This document shows, piece after piece, positions 11,959-24,978 of a stretch of 64,000 nucleotides of DNA. The position numbers and the translations under genes were made by a program. The notes under the pieces are model-generated. The model did no database searches and had not been told where the DNA came from. It saw nothing but the letters and a program-made list of their open reading frames with translations. How positions within the stretch are numbered: the stretch's first letter is position 1; each line of letters begins with the position of its first letter. Origin of the DNA: Tigriopus japonicus (Eukaryota > Arthropoda > Copepoda > Harpacticoida > Harpacticidae); NCBI GenBank assembly GCA_010645155.1, contig JAAGOF010000234.1, forward strand, positions 96,221 to 160,220, in the 5' to 3' direction.

Positions 11959-12040
11959 TAGTGATGGACCGAAAGAGGCTTTGACAGTAATTTCGGGTTC
12001 GGTTTCGGTTATGCCGAATGGTTCGGCATTTTGTTGCTCT
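11959..12040. mobile_element. Partial hAT-like MITE, related to 30221-30549
   Basis: Starts TAGTGATGGACCGAAAG, the same terminal sequence as the element at 30221, and continues with the same TTCGGTTTCGGTTATGCC motif. The other end is not visible, so this is a truncated or decayed copy. Confidence 0.6.
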
Positions 12041-15000
12041 GTATTTATGGTGTAAGCTTGAAATTAAGTCCGCATTAGGGCAGTCGGCCAATCTGCACCA
12101 AGGCACACTATAAAAGCATGCTTCCATATTTTACTTGTTTTTTAAATTAGTAATTAATTAATTTAATTTTTGACTTATTTTAACCAAGTCAGGGCATTAC
12201 GCATCTTCATTTTTGGTTCAAAAATCAAGTACATAAAAGCTACCATTCATATAGAGTCATTTTAGAGGCGTAAGAGCGTCGAAAAAAAACCAAGAAAGAT
12301 TGAAGTCAACGGATGAAGAATGCTTGAAGCATGCATCCCTAAACACAAAATATGTGATGTGGACACATATCAGAACGATCATCCGAGCTCAGAGTTAGAT
12401 TGCTTGAATTTGCGGGGTTTAGCGTTAGTAAAAATACCCAAAAAATGTTTTTCCGTACATTTCTAGCGTACAAAGATCTAAAATGCAATAAGTGAGTTGT
12501 TACGTAAAAGACAGAATGACAGATTACAAATGGCCATTCTTGAACAGGCATGTATTCTCATTGTAAACGCTAAGTTTCTTATAGAAAAAAACGCATCTCA
12601 CGCAAGTTTGTAGTCATTTGTTGTTGCTTATGCCAAATTTCATAAAGTCTTCCGTAATTGACCATATATCCAAGACTACTGAAACAAAAACGAACATAGC
12701 TTCTTACTTGAGACTGAAACCTTTTTGTTCTTCCATCTCGATTAAAAACTTCAAAAATCAACCGGTGTTGGGTTCATCCTATATTAGGTAGGGCAAATTT
12801 TACCGTTCATTAATTGGAAACAGTTTTTGAAACACTGAATGGAAACACCTTTGTCCTGTTTCATTTTTTTTTGTTCTGATCAACCATTTTTTATTCACAA
12901 AAATAGCTTCTTACAATGAATCCCATCTGAACTCTAGGTTTGCTTCATCCAATTTGAAGCCTTTGTTCAACCAAAACATTGTATTTGAGGAGTGTAGATG
13001 GACCTGTAAATCTAAAAAAAGAAGCTGCGTCATGAAATCAGTTCCTTTTTTAGTTCAATGGACGAAACTGCGGATTTTTAGTTATGGAATGGGGCGAAAA
13101 AAATTGCAAACAAAAAGACCGATTTAAGCTTCGCCTATGAGTAGAATATAAATGACTCATTCATTCAGAATAAATTTAACCCTTTCCATGCATCGTACAT
13201 ACCGTATCTACCTATCTAATTCAAGTTTTTGGGCTGGATCAGTGAAACCATTTACCAACTCACTTGCTTGGATAGTGCATACAACGCGAAATCATTGCAA
13301 TTTTAATGAACCTCCACGTGCTCAGTCGACTGGAAGTCACTTTGGCAATCTCTTATCTGATTCTCGATTTCTGGCGTTTGCGGGAGAAGTTGTTTTATAA
13401 ATTCCCTCGGCACAAATTCACGTTCCTTGTTCGTTTCCCCTTGTGCTTTCCAGAACTTTCCCCCTTCAACCTTTTAATGTCAATCTAAAAGGGAAAAAAC
13501 AAAATTCACTGAAAAAATGATTAAACTCCTTGGGATGAAAACGTATGACTCTTCAAGATCTGAACTATTACAATTAACTAACAATTCCATGGCAAAGTGC
13601 CAGGTTGGCAGAATTATAAATGAACCAGTTTCGATCTACCTTTTTTAAAGTAAAATTGACGAATCTAGGTTAACGTACGACAACCCTTCTTATTTACACA
13701 AATGAAAAAGTTCCTCCCCCTGTTTTTGGTCTAATAAATTCCCCCTCAGTTCTCTATTTGTTCCGGGATTTGGCACTCTTTTTTTACCGTCCAGCTAAGA
13801 AGCGAGTCTAAAATATTTGCTTATCCCTCATCTCAAGCAATCTAATTCGTGAATCACTGGTCACAGATCTTGAAGCAAACTCGTAAGATGTGTCAAAAAA
13901 CGGCCTTAAAACCCGAACAATTAATTACGTCGTCTGGCATGTGTTGAAAAGAATTGGATGTCCCAATTTTGCTCCAACGAGAGATGGATGGACTAAGAAA
14001 TTGGGTGAGCAGCTTCTCAAAGAAATGGTTGTGGCAAAACCAATGCTGCTGATGAAGATGATAATGAGAGGACTTTTCAAGCGAATAGAGTGAGAGAAAG
14101 AACTCCACCCTACAGAGAATTCAGGCCATGCCTCGTTCCCAGACACCATTAGTCTATTTGTCTTGACTGGCTTTGAATTTCTTTGATGGAATAAACAAGG
14201 ACCTTCGTGGGGATGACTTGCTTTCAAGTGAAATTTGCCAACAGCTCACTCACTCTTTTTGAGAATCTGCCTCGGATCTAGAAGCTTACAGTGAAGAGAG
14301 ACGTCTGAATTCAAGAAAAAAATATCTAGGACACAAAAGGGGTGAAAGTCAGGGGGGAATTGGGCGGAAAGAAGGGGAGGGGATTTCTTCTACATCTTGG
14401 GTATAATGCTCGCATTTCAAGTGGAGAGAGGTCGTCGACTGAATGCGCTCCAAAGAGCCACCATAAAGCAAAGGTTTCGCTCGATTGCCCGATTTCTTGC
14501 CGTACATACACTCAATCACAACATCACATACACCCTCCAGAATTCGAGGTTTGGGTCTGGTACATGCTCACAACTGGGTACTCATGACAATTGGGTATGC
14601 CAGTTCAAAGTCATCAATCTGCTCTGTATTGCAAGACATGTGTCCATAGAGACCCTGTATTAAGAAAGTTTAGCAAACCCATGTTCCCATGCGGGATAGT
14701 CGGTGATTTTCATTTTAATGTCAGATAACTGAGGTTTAAGGGATGCCTAATAGTTGAGAACTTCAATGGAATTCCTTAAACTTGTGCTTCAAGAGGGCTC
14801 AGATTGTTACCTGAAGAATCCAACTTAATATCTGAAGGCTTCACTTTCACTCTGAGTTCTTTCATAATGTTTAGGAAACTTCAAGACCACTCATTCAAAA
14901 CTTTAGCATGATCATTTCTGGAACAGAAGGTTTAACCAAGGTAAAAAGGTGAAAACAGAATAAGTTACATTGTTATCGATTTCAAGGAATGTGCTGAATG

Positions 15001-17335
15001 TTTTTTACGGCTGTGCAGACAAAAACTTGTTTCGTTCTTGTCAGAATGTGTATGCTTAATAGCAATCATGGTTCTTAGAGAAGATTTTTGTATTTTAAAT
15101 ATAAATAGAGCTCACCTTTAAAGACCAGCAGAAATGCCTAATTCAAATTGAATTATCTTCATTCCTCATTTCCCTGCCGTGTAATGGAAAATGTGTTGTA
15201 GCTTGAGCCAGTTTTTCTTGTTCCGAGCTATTTAAGAAACTTTTGCTATGAATCATGCATCTTCGATAAACTTATTGCCCCATAAAACTTGGTCAATAAA
15301 TCCAGATCTCTGCGATAAGTCAAAGGTTGATCAACGAAAGTTTATTGTTCAATAGAATAAGCACAGTGAGAAAAAGGTTGTTGATTTTGTGCTCCGTAGT
15401 GTTGCGCCGCCCTTTTCTGGTGATTCTGTTCTTTCCTGTTCTGCGCTCGATCAAATATTTCAAACGGTCAGTTGCTCCGCAACAAACGGTCGAGAATGAG
15501 ATGCGATCGTAGAATTTTAGTGAAGCAATGAGACACCAGAGGCCACGACAGTGCTACGGAGCAAACAAACAGGCCCAGCTGATTTTACTGAGCTTCCCTT
15601 ATTGCAGATTCTCAACCTGAATCATCAGACTGGTAAAGTACCTCAATGCATGCTCAATGTTTCTTGGGACCAATTTTATAAGGCTATGTTGTTATTAACG
15701 TGCTTGCAACCCTGCAAAAAATGTTGATGTCTAAATGACTAGGAGAGAGAATTTGACGAACTTGATGTTTTTTTGCTGTTCGTGCCAATGAATTGGCATT
15801 ATGCAATTTGGCGGTTTTTTATTTCCTTTTTTTTAAAATATATCTACCCTAAAAGATAAACCGAAACGAGACCAAATCGTTCAGGGTTGCTTGTTGGTAA
15901 TTATTTTACTACAGTAATTAACAGATTGGGTTAATTTGAACTACGAGAGTGAAAAAGTCACAGATCAAGTAAGTGATCTTGATTTATAACTATTGCTTCC
16001 TAAAATGACAAAGAAGCCAAGATTGCGCAAAAAGGAAGTAATTGTTATTGGCTGTTACTCTTCGTTTTCGATGATAGTCCTTTTCAAATTTAACATCAGT
16101 GTGAGAAAATTTGTTAGTTGACGCCAATGGTGATGCTCATCAGAAAATCAGAAAATGAACAAATCATTTCCCAACATCTTGAGCTGACTTTGTTGTGTCT
16201 GGCTGAAACCAATCCACATTGCACCACTTTGCGTATGAGGCGTTCTCAATATTTGCCATAGGGGTAAAAGATAAAGGATAAGGACTCATCCGCCCACTAC
16301 CATTCCGCTTCATCATCATCATTTCGACCCCCTCTTCCACCTCTTTTCACTTTACAAAAGATGCCAACGGCCAAAGGATGGATTCACTGTGCCACCGGCC
16401 TCGAACAATCTGATGGTAAAAAGTGTTCCAAATTTTCACAAAGAGACTTCCGGGACTTTTAGGATCGCCAACATCCTGACGTCTGAGATTCCATAATCAA
16501 AGTTTACTACGTTGCAACACTTTCAAATTGGGCAAGCGAAAAAGAGGAAGTTCGAGAAATTTGCGTCTCGCACGTGCACTAATTCAAATGGCTCAAGTAT
16601 ACCAAAGTATAGTATAAATAGTTTATACTAATACAACTATTTTGCTGAATTTGAATTTTGTGAGTTGTTTCGGCGCACCCGGTACTATGAACGCATAGAA
16701 CAATATTGGAAATAGGTAGGAAAATCCGTGAAATGCTTAATATGCCATTTAAAAAAATCTCAATATCATTGACCGAATTGTACCTGTAATTAACTACAAT
16801 TACTATAGGTCAAAATACAATTAACTGCAATTAATCTACGTTCAAATATAATCAATTGAAATTCATTACGATTACAATACATCACAAGTCTGGCAATATC
16901 TAACAACCTGATTTGGCAATTTTCTGAAAAGTACGAAAAATAGAATCCTTGAATCACGAAACAATGGTCACGATGACATACAGAGCTCGGGTTTGATAGC
17001 ATAAGACGGATTTCCCCATTTTTCTTCACAGAACAGTCATTGAATGTCTCCAAATCCCCTCGCTCATCCATTGATCAGCAGATTTCTCAAATTCCTCGTC
17101 AGTCAGCGTCTTAATAGAGAGCCTTTCAAAGAAATTGTGTACTTAAAAATACAGTCTCAAAGGCGTCCTCAATCAAAGTCTGACGTATTTGAACACGGAA
17201 CATCTCCAGCCTTTAATTCAACGTAGTCTCCGACTCTCTACTAGTTGAAAAGAGTCTTTAAGGGTTGTGAATTAGGGTCGGTAATCACTTTGAACCATGG
17301 GACAATAGAAATTCAATGTGAATCATGTCATGAAA
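12041..17335. other. Long intergenic stretch, no gene recognised
   Basis: About 5.3 kb of mostly AT-rich sequence. Open frames are short, overlap on both strands and show no recognisable domain. A short GC-richer patch near 16363-16440 opens with an ATG but ends after about 30 codons. I cannot support a gene here. Confidence 0.5.
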
Positions 17336-17337
17336 TA

Positions 17338-18620
17338 CAGAGTGGGGCAGAAGTATCCGGACAAAACTTTGAACATAATTTACAGCATCAAGAGCTACTT
17401 TTAGCCAATTGTGTATTTAGCAAAAAAAGTTTGGACAACAATTAAGAACATTTTTATTCAATATGGTCACCGTTGGCCTTAATGACGGCGTCCAAGCGGC
17501 CGACAAAGGCCGAGCAGGCTTTGGCGACCTCGGCCGTGGAGAAGGAGGCCATGTTACGCTTCACCAACGACTTCAGAGACGCCAGGCTGTTGTGGGGCAT
17601 CTTGTTGACCTTCCTCTTCAGCTCGAACCACAACTAGAAGTCGCATGGGTTGAGGTCAGGGCTGTTTGAAGGCCACTCGTCTTTTTTGACCACCACGTCA
17701 AATTTGTTGTTCAAAAAGTTCATGGAAACATTGGACACATGACACGGAGCAGAGTCCTGGATCCACATGAATTTGGTTCCTGGTGGGTTTGAGGTTGCCA
17801 GCCAGGGCATCACGACCTTCCGTAGAAGCTCCACGTACCCGGCGGCGTTGAGCCTGAATTTGGGAGGGAAGACATGGGCTGGCATCACCTTCCCGTCGCT
17901 GCTGATGAGGCCAAAGACCATAATCTTGGCAGGATTCTTTGTCTTCATGATGGGAGGTACAACGGTTCTGTTCTCGGCAAGCCATTGGTTGTTCTGGGGG
18001 TTGTATGCGCCAGCCACCGTGAAGATTGACTCATCTGAGAAAAGTCTGACTGTCCTCAAATTGACCTTGCAGATTCTGCGCAACTTCTTGCCCCTCTCAA
18101 GCCTGGTGGTCTTCATCTTCTCGGTAAGAAGGTGGCGTCTGCCTCTGACGTAGGAGGTCAAGTTCAGATCCTCTTTGATGGCCCTGGCCACAGTCCTCTT
18201 GCTCAAGGACCGCCTGGCTGCGTGGGCCGATATGGACACAGCTGGGTTGGCCTCTATGGACCTCCTCAGGCCCGCCAAAAACCTGGGGGTCCGTTTTTTT
18301 GCCCTGTGTGGGCCGCAGGGGGCGTGGCCTGTCCCCCGGCCAGACTGCAGCCTCTTCACGACCTCGTAGACGGTGGCCCTGGGGTGCTTGGTTGACTTGA
18401 TGATGGCTCTGGCGTCGTTGCTGGCCGAGAGCAATTCAGCAATCACTTTACGCTTTTGTTCCTGGGGCTTCATTTTTCCGAATTTAAAGAAAAAAAAATT
18501 AACAAACATTCAAAACCGGTTTTTGGTCAAACCAGGAAAACGCGGGAAATAAAAATATTGCTCTTGCTTTAGGAGATATACGACATCCAAGTTTTGTCTG
18601 AATACTTCTGCCCCTCCCCG
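17338..18620. mobile_element. maT/mariner (DD37D) transposon, full length
   Basis: Terminal inverted repeats of about 32 bp: the left runs CAGAGTGGGGCAGAAGTATC and the right, reversed, CGGGGAGGGGCAGAAGTATT; both continue to GACAAAACTT. TA dinucleotides flank both ends (17336-17337 and 18621-18622). Total length is 1283 bp, typical of a mariner-type element with one transposase gene. It is clearly GC-richer than its surroundings, which suggests a recent arrival relative to the neighbouring relics. Confidence 0.93.
17454..18473 (-). pseudogene. maT-type transposase with one in-frame stop
   Basis: A 340-codon transposase beginning MKPQEQKRKVIAELL (ATG at 18471-18473; an in-frame ATG 12 codons upstream is possible) and ending ANGDHIE before TAA at 17454-17456. 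The N-terminus is a helix-turn-helix DNA-binding region. The catalytic triad is FSDES, IQDSAPCH and SPDLNPCD, with 37 residues between the second and third Asp (DD37D, the maT group of mariner-like elements). A TAG at 17634-17636, two codons after the third Asp, interrupts the frame; the downstream frame (LWFELKRKVNKM onward) is intact. A single nonsense codon is the only defect I see, so inactivation may be recent. Confidence 0.93.
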
Positions 18621-18622
18621 TA

Positions 18623-20350
18623 GTGTTCCTGATCAAAACTACGTACTGTCAAGAAGATCTAGAATAGAGGTGGACTTTTCACGGCACGGCAAAACTGGCC
18701 GGAGGTGAGCCAAATCAAGTGAAAGGCAAGGATCGAATGCCAATTCAGCCGGAAATTTAGAGCAGCCTCTTTGGTCTTCTGGCTAATTTGGCTGGGCGAA
18801 CTGCCAAAGATGAGGCCTCTTCTAGATTAAGGGTTGCTTGATGCAACTGTTGCAATGTTCAAAATGACTTTAAGATGCTCATTGATTGGCCCCAAGAGCA
18901 ATAATTGGTTTGAAAGTTATACAAAGGTGACTTAACTTACTGTTTTGCCACACTTTAAGTCAGCTGGTCTGTCCTAATTTTTTGGTTCAAATATAATTAA
19001 TCTTAAGAAGACAACGTGCCACAGGATCCCTGAAGAGAGAAGATGAAAATCAAAAATGGTGACCAAAACAGTCAGAATATTGTTAAGAACTTATTTTGCA
19101 ACATATTGGACAAAACCTGTCAATGTAAAGTGTAATGAACTTTAAAGCCTTTTGTGAGTGTTCAAATAATTTGTCTGAAAATAGGATCCAGAATGGCATA
19201 AGGTTTTTTCTTAGTTTTGATTAGAAGATCACATAATCCAGCCTTTCTTCAAACTTTCAAGACACCACAATTGAGGCTTGTCAAGTAAAAATCTGCTTGC
19301 TTTTTCGACTAATATCAATGAAGACCTTTCAAATAAAATCATTCAGACCGTAAGTGTCTTTCAATAGTCTTAAAACACTACACGATTGATTTTGTGTGCA
19401 GTTTTTCTGATTTGCGGGAGACACCCTGAAGAAGGAAAACAAGCTCAGTTCTTTTAAGTCGTGCAACAAAGTTCATGTGGCTCATAATTTATAAAGAGTG
19501 TTTTAGTGTCTATTTTCCAATGCATCATCATTCCCTAATCAGTGTGTTTTGTTCAAAGTCTTGTAGTGTCTTAGAAAGCTCTCTAGGTGCTCAATGTTCT
19601 CATGAATATCAGAAGTGCGAGGCCGGCCTCTCAGAAAGCTAACTGAATGAAGGTAAGACGATTAAAACTTTTTTTGAGGATTATGATAAAGTTACTTAAA
19701 GTGTAAATATTATAAAAGTGTAGCCTGTCCAAAGTAATCTGTTCGTCTGAAGTCTCTTCATCGCTTGCGCAAGTCCAGAGTAGCTCTACTCTATTTCCGC
19801 GCCCTGTTGTCTTCCTTCACTCAGCTCTTGCTACCCTTGTTCGGTGTCGTCTTGCTTAAAAATGCCACGCAAATTCATCTTGAAAATGGATTAGGAACCA
19901 TATTTCCCCCGGAAATTCTCCCCCGGACTAAAACGCGGAGTTTCATCACGCTCATTCAAGAAACAACTTGAACAACATAACGGCGTTTTTTTGAGCTTAT
20001 CTGTTACCCGGCTTGAACAATTTACATAGATTTTGCTCATCCACGCCTTATCCTGATCTTAAATAAGACATGGCAATCTTTATTGCTTATTAGAAATCGA
20101 TTTTTTTAAGGGTTGTCACCTTGGCATAAATTCATGTTCTAGAATTGATGGTTTCATCTTCGAATTTCTTTTATTGTACGATCGTGTCATTGATTTCAGG
20201 ACAATCTCAGTATGGTTAAGAGTTGTTCATGCAGTTTTAAGTAGTGAATTTGCGTGTGGGTTAAGGTCCATATGCCATAAGATAGACTTGCACCTTATAG
20301 TTATAATTGATATTGATGCAAACAAGTTGAAAATCTAGATTTCAGACCTA
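18623..20350. other. Intergenic, no gene recognised
   Basis: AT-rich and non-coding. A weak inverted similarity between TAGAGGTGGAC at about 18665 and the region ending near 18825 could be a decayed small element, but it is not convincing. Confidence 0.5.
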
Positions 20351-20432
20351 AGGAGGAATTACAAAATTAGTGTTTTGCTTGAAAAATGCATTTTGTCATT
20401 CAAATACTCCAAAAGTGTATCCCAAACCGTTG
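20351..20432. repeat. Direct repeat, copy 1 (82 bp)
   Basis: Shares AGTGTTTTGCTTGA, ATGCATTTTGT and AGTGTATCCCAAACCGTTG with the copy at 21334-21415, in the same orientation. The similarity stops sharply at CCGTTG in both copies. The tRNA-derived SINE lies between the two. Confidence 0.8.
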
Positions 20433-20496
20433 TCTGAAAATCATTTTATTTAAACTTAAGAATACTATGAGCTAGCATAAATACTGTAATGTATAA

Positions 20497-20690
20497 GGAA
20501 GCCAGAGTGGTCGCGCGTACTAATGCGTTCTTATAAGAGCCGAGGGTAAAAAAAAAGTGCTTCCCCAGACGGCGTAGGTTCGAATCCTGTTGGGGATCGA
20601 ATTGAAGCTGTCGGGAGAGATCCTTGTTTACAGGGAATCGCATTCCTTGTAGCGGTAGTAGAAAATCCGCAACAAACAAACAAAAAAAAG
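20497..20690 (+). mobile_element. tRNA-derived SINE
   Basis: The head resembles a class II (Ser/Leu-like) tRNA: an A-box-like GCCAGAGTGGTCGCG near 20501 and an exact B box GGTTCGAATCC at 20577-20587, followed by GGGGATCG. A body of about 90 bp follows and ends in an A-rich tail (AACAAACAAACAAAAAAAAG). The tail region recurs at 53274-53328, so this is a dispersed family transcribed by RNA polymerase III. It is not a working tRNA gene, since the anticodon arm does not fold cleanly. I could not define the target duplication. Confidence 0.8.
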
Positions 20691-21333
20691 TATATAATTC
20701 ATCATATACGTACAATGTAATTATGGTCAAGGATGCCTAAATATCCAATTTTTGACTATTTTCCAACGTGCTCCCAAGTTTGACACACAAGGACTTTTAA
20801 TTTGGCATAACCTTCTTTGCTTCTCTTCAGAACTTCATGATTTGAATTGTTAAAGAATTTCATGAAAGACTAGTCTAACCTGGATATAAGAACATTCAAC
20901 AGGAAAATATATCTTGGTATCAAGTAAGATACATAGTGAAAGACTGGTCAGTTTTACTTTATTTGTTCATAATGCAATAGTATATTAGAAAGATGTCTTT
21001 TAGAGACCAAATTAAAGATATGAGAACTGTTTCAAAATGTTAAAGTTGATTGTGATTCATATTGTCTCATTTCTATCGATCTATTGTCAGTTTATTTCTA
21101 GTTTAGCTTATTTTTTTGTAAGTTTCATTGACAGTCAAATTTGTCTTAATATTTTCATGTATTCATGTGTTTTCTATTCTTATTTTTTGTTTATGAGTTA
21201 GTTCAATGATCGGTATAAGTTAGAATGATGCAAATAAACCTTATTCATTGAAAAGGTGTGTTCTAGGTTGAGTAAGAGTTAAGATAGTAGAATGTTTGTT
21301 CTAGGGGTGTTTTATCTGTTCATTGAAACCATG

Positions 21334-21415
21334 AAGAGGCATTACAAGTTTAGTGTTTTGCTTGAGTAATGCATTTTGTTATTCAAATATTCCAGAAGTG
21401 TATCCCAAACCGTTG
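21334..21415. repeat. Direct repeat, copy 2 (82 bp)
   Basis: Second copy of the sequence at 20351-20432, same orientation, roughly 85% alike by eye. The spacing of about 980 bp and the SINE in between fit either a dispersed family or a local duplication. Confidence 0.8.
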
Positions 21416-24400
21416 CAAGTTGATGGATAATCATCAAGTGGTACTGTATATACCTTTAAGGACCGTATAGAACTGCCAACTTGTATTTATTTCAAGACTG
21501 GTTCTGTTCAAACTGGACACCGAAAATGAAAATAAGCTCTTCTTGAGAGTCCTTGTATGTTTCTGGCAGGACCTTTAATTTTCCTAAAAAATAAACACTT
21601 TGATGTTAAAGCCAAGGGTACCAAAAATGTATTTCTCAAGTGCAATTCTTATAATTTGGTGTCCTTATAAGTCTTAAAAACTTGCATAAATGGAATAGAA
21701 TAATAACATTCTGGGTTTTTCCAAGTTTGGGTGAACTTCTTTAAATATGACCAAATATTCTAAATGTGCCCCAAAGACCAAATATAAGAAAGAAATATTT
21801 GGAAATGTCAGCAATCCATGGTTATGTCCAAAGTATGACGAAAAAAAAACTCAAAAACTAAGTTAAGCCTCTTAATAGACTTTCCGTTAGTCTATTTTTT
21901 AATTTATTTAGATGAAAACATTGAAATTTTCGACACTGTTTCAAACTATTTCATCTTGATTGCAGATTTCAAAACAAAAATGACAATGGTTACAGGCAGT
22001 ACCAACACAAAATATAGAAAAAACAGATATTAGTTATGTATCAGTTAAACATTAATATTTTCTACGGAAAGCATTACTCCTAATGAAATAACTTAACGAA
22101 TTGAAACACCAATCATATGAAAACATTCGTCTTTTGAATTAGATATTTCTTCAAAGCCTTTCTCGCTATTTTTTTGTTGTTTGGTAATGCAGAAAACTAT
22201 TTAATTGTATGTTTAGCTTTTTTGGGGGGCGTTTAAGTGATTTTGTTCGGATAATACTTCAAAATGTTGGTTCCTTATTCAGGATCAACCTAATATGCTC
22301 ACATTGGAGTTTGAGGTTGAATTTCCATTCTAGGCGGATTCAAAAATTGACACGTTCCCCTGTTTTTGTCGCCCTCCGCTTTACTATAGTTTGGCTGATG
22401 TGAGTGTGCTGTATCCAATTTGGGACTCAAACCCACTTCATCACATTTCGGTGAAACAAGATCCTTTGCGTGAGGACTTGAGGTGAAATACCTTTTGACG
22501 TTTGTCCATTTATTACCTCAGCTAGTTACATTACTGTGGTCTTTAAGGGGAGTGTGGATCCCTTCGGTTCCAATGATCTCGCAACATGCCAAATCCAACT
22601 TGTTCACACGCGATAATTTTCCAGTTCCCCTCTTTGTTTACTCTTGAACCTTAAAGCGAGTTCCAACGCTTGACATCGAATCCCAAGCTTACATATTCAT
22701 TGTGTTAAGTGCCAAATTTGGAAAACCTGAAAGCAGCCTTAAATGCATGTTATGCACCATCAGTGGAATGGGATAGCATGATGAACTAGTAAATGGACCC
22801 ACTGAAAATTGAGAGCTTTTTTCGGGTTCACGTACCCAACCTTAATTAAAATTGAGTCCCGTTGACGTCATTTTCGAGGCTTGAAGGGATCAATATTCAA
22901 TTCGAAAAAGTTTTTGGGACGTGATTTCCATACCAAAGTGAACAAGAAACGTTGATTGTGAAAGCATTGAAGTGGGTTCAAGAGAAGTGCAGAAATATAT
23001 TGCGTGGTAAATTGGAAGTGTTGATTTTCCTGATGAGTATTCGCAAACATACACGTACCTGGGTGCTATTGTTATTCTAATTTTCTCAAATCTGGAGAGG
23101 CAAGCAAGGATGTGACCAAATGTCAAGTGGTCTAAACAAATGTTTTGGGCAGAGTGAGGGAACCGAAAGTGCGTTCCACTTCAATCCAGTCCAGGTGCAT
23201 GTCCGTGACTTCGAAACACTCTCAAGACACTAAAATTTATCGATCAGGCAAATAACATCTGAAAAAGTGGGCAATGGTATAAAATCCAAGACCAAACTAC
23301 ATAACTTCATTGAAGTCCCAACAACCTTATGGTGTTCCGCAGAAGGTCACACGTTTTGTGCTTTGAGATGCATGCTACAAAGATACTTCATCAATTGATT
23401 GCCACCTTTTTGGATCTCTTTAACGCTCTCAGGCTTGTAAGATGACGATGTAACAACGATGAAAAATGAACCAGCAGTTTTACGTAGTAAACATTTAACC
23501 CAAAAAATAATTTTAATGCTACCCCAACAAGCTTAAAATCTCCTTGAAGTCCATAATAGAAGTATACTCGGAACGTGCCCTAACGCAGACAAAATATACG
23601 AGCTAGAAGATAGGACTTGGAACAAGGTCGAAATGAAAAAACATAAAGCAATTTGTTATGGAATGGGTCGTTTTTTCCCGATAGCGGTTGCATGGGGTTG
23701 GAAAATTAAAATTTCCTTTTTGAAACGTCCTTGTTATGTTATGCCTTCAAGTCTCAATTGAATTTTTTTGCAACATTAAATTCATTTCTAGACCACGAGT
23801 AAGGCTCCAGGATTTATCAAGTTGTGTCGGTAGACGATTTTGATAATGCTGTTTACGTGAAGGAAACCCAGATGCGTCTCACCGTGAAATACCCTGAAAG
23901 CGAAAGGAAGCGTTCGCAAAAAGAAAAGTGGGTATTAGGTGGCTTCCAAATCAAAGGAGAAAAGATGGAGTGCACTTTTTTGCTCTCTTTCTTTGGTATC
24001 TTCGCCAAAGTTTCTAATTTCTCCACACCTCCCTCTCTGCTCGTCTTGAATCGACGGGGAGTGCATCAAAGAAAAGGAAAGTAGTTTTTGGAAATGGAAG
24101 GCTCGAGAAATAATTCATTGAGTAAACCTCCGGAATGCAGTTGAAGGAGGAATACATGGACAATGGAACGAGTTCTCAGATGAGGAGTAAAAGATGGAGA
24201 CGCTTCAAAGTTGACGATGGAGCTCAACTAGTGCATTTAGAACTGAATGCCAGGGAAGTAATGACATTCACCAAATGGTTCCAATGCAATCCCCATTCAA
24301 TTAAACCCAAAGAAAGAAGGATTTAAGAAGAAAAAGCGTTCGATCCACAGATTGAACTATGCCAAGAGCCAATCATGAGCTCGATTGGAGCCGATTTCTT

Positions 24401-24969
24401 ACTTCATTTGGGCTGAAATCAACTCGGGTTTGAAGTAGGGCCTGACTTGAAAACTCAAAGAAAGACACAAAGGCTCAACGAGCTCGTTTTCTCTTGGGTT
24501 TTTATTGAGGTTTGAGATTTCGGGGATGAAGGACTGGGCTGAATCTTTTGTCTGGATCTCTATGCAAACTGACAGTTCGCCATTAAACTGGGGCTCTCTT
24601 AGAATGTCATCAAACCAAGTTGGCTTGAAGTATTTGAGATGCCTGGAAGTTTACAACCTACTTGCTCAAGTTCTAGACTGCTTTTTGCAGAAACCATCTC
24701 ATGGTTTCACGCTCCATTGGACTACTTTTTTTCGGGGGTCGACTTTCGCGAAACAGCCTGTCTTAAAACATGAACAGGTCTACCTATAATAAATTGGAGC
24801 ACATTTTGAAAAAAAAAGTTCTTCGATATTCAAAGCATTTTTAGATTATAAATGAAGTTGTTTTTTGAACAAAATTTACTTCTCAAAATTTTACACACCC
24901 ACAAATGGGAATATAGCTTAATTCATTAAAAGGCTGCCTAATTCTGTGTTGAAAAACTTGATGTAATGC
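21416..24969. other. Intergenic, no gene recognised
   Basis: Non-coding by inspection except for a GC-richer open stretch around 23824-24084 (VDDFDNAVYVKETQMRLTV and following). It has no recognisable family, no clear start and no splice context, so I do not call it a gene. Confidence 0.45.
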
Positions 24970-24978
24970 CTAAGTAGA

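Noticed and set aside
18665..18830. Possible small inverted-repeat element with TAGAGGTGGAC and CCTCTTCTAG ends
   Set aside because: End similarity is short and broken, and the flanking bases are themselves palindromic (TCTAGA), so no clear target duplication can be shown.
20497..20590. A genuine tRNA-Ser or tRNA-Leu gene
   Set aside because: A and B boxes are present, but the anticodon and acceptor stems do not pair well and an A-tailed body follows, so it is a SINE head.
23824..24084. Open frame with VDDFDNAVYVKETQMRLTV
   Set aside because: Some gene-like codon use but no ATG context, domain or splice partner. Too weak to call.
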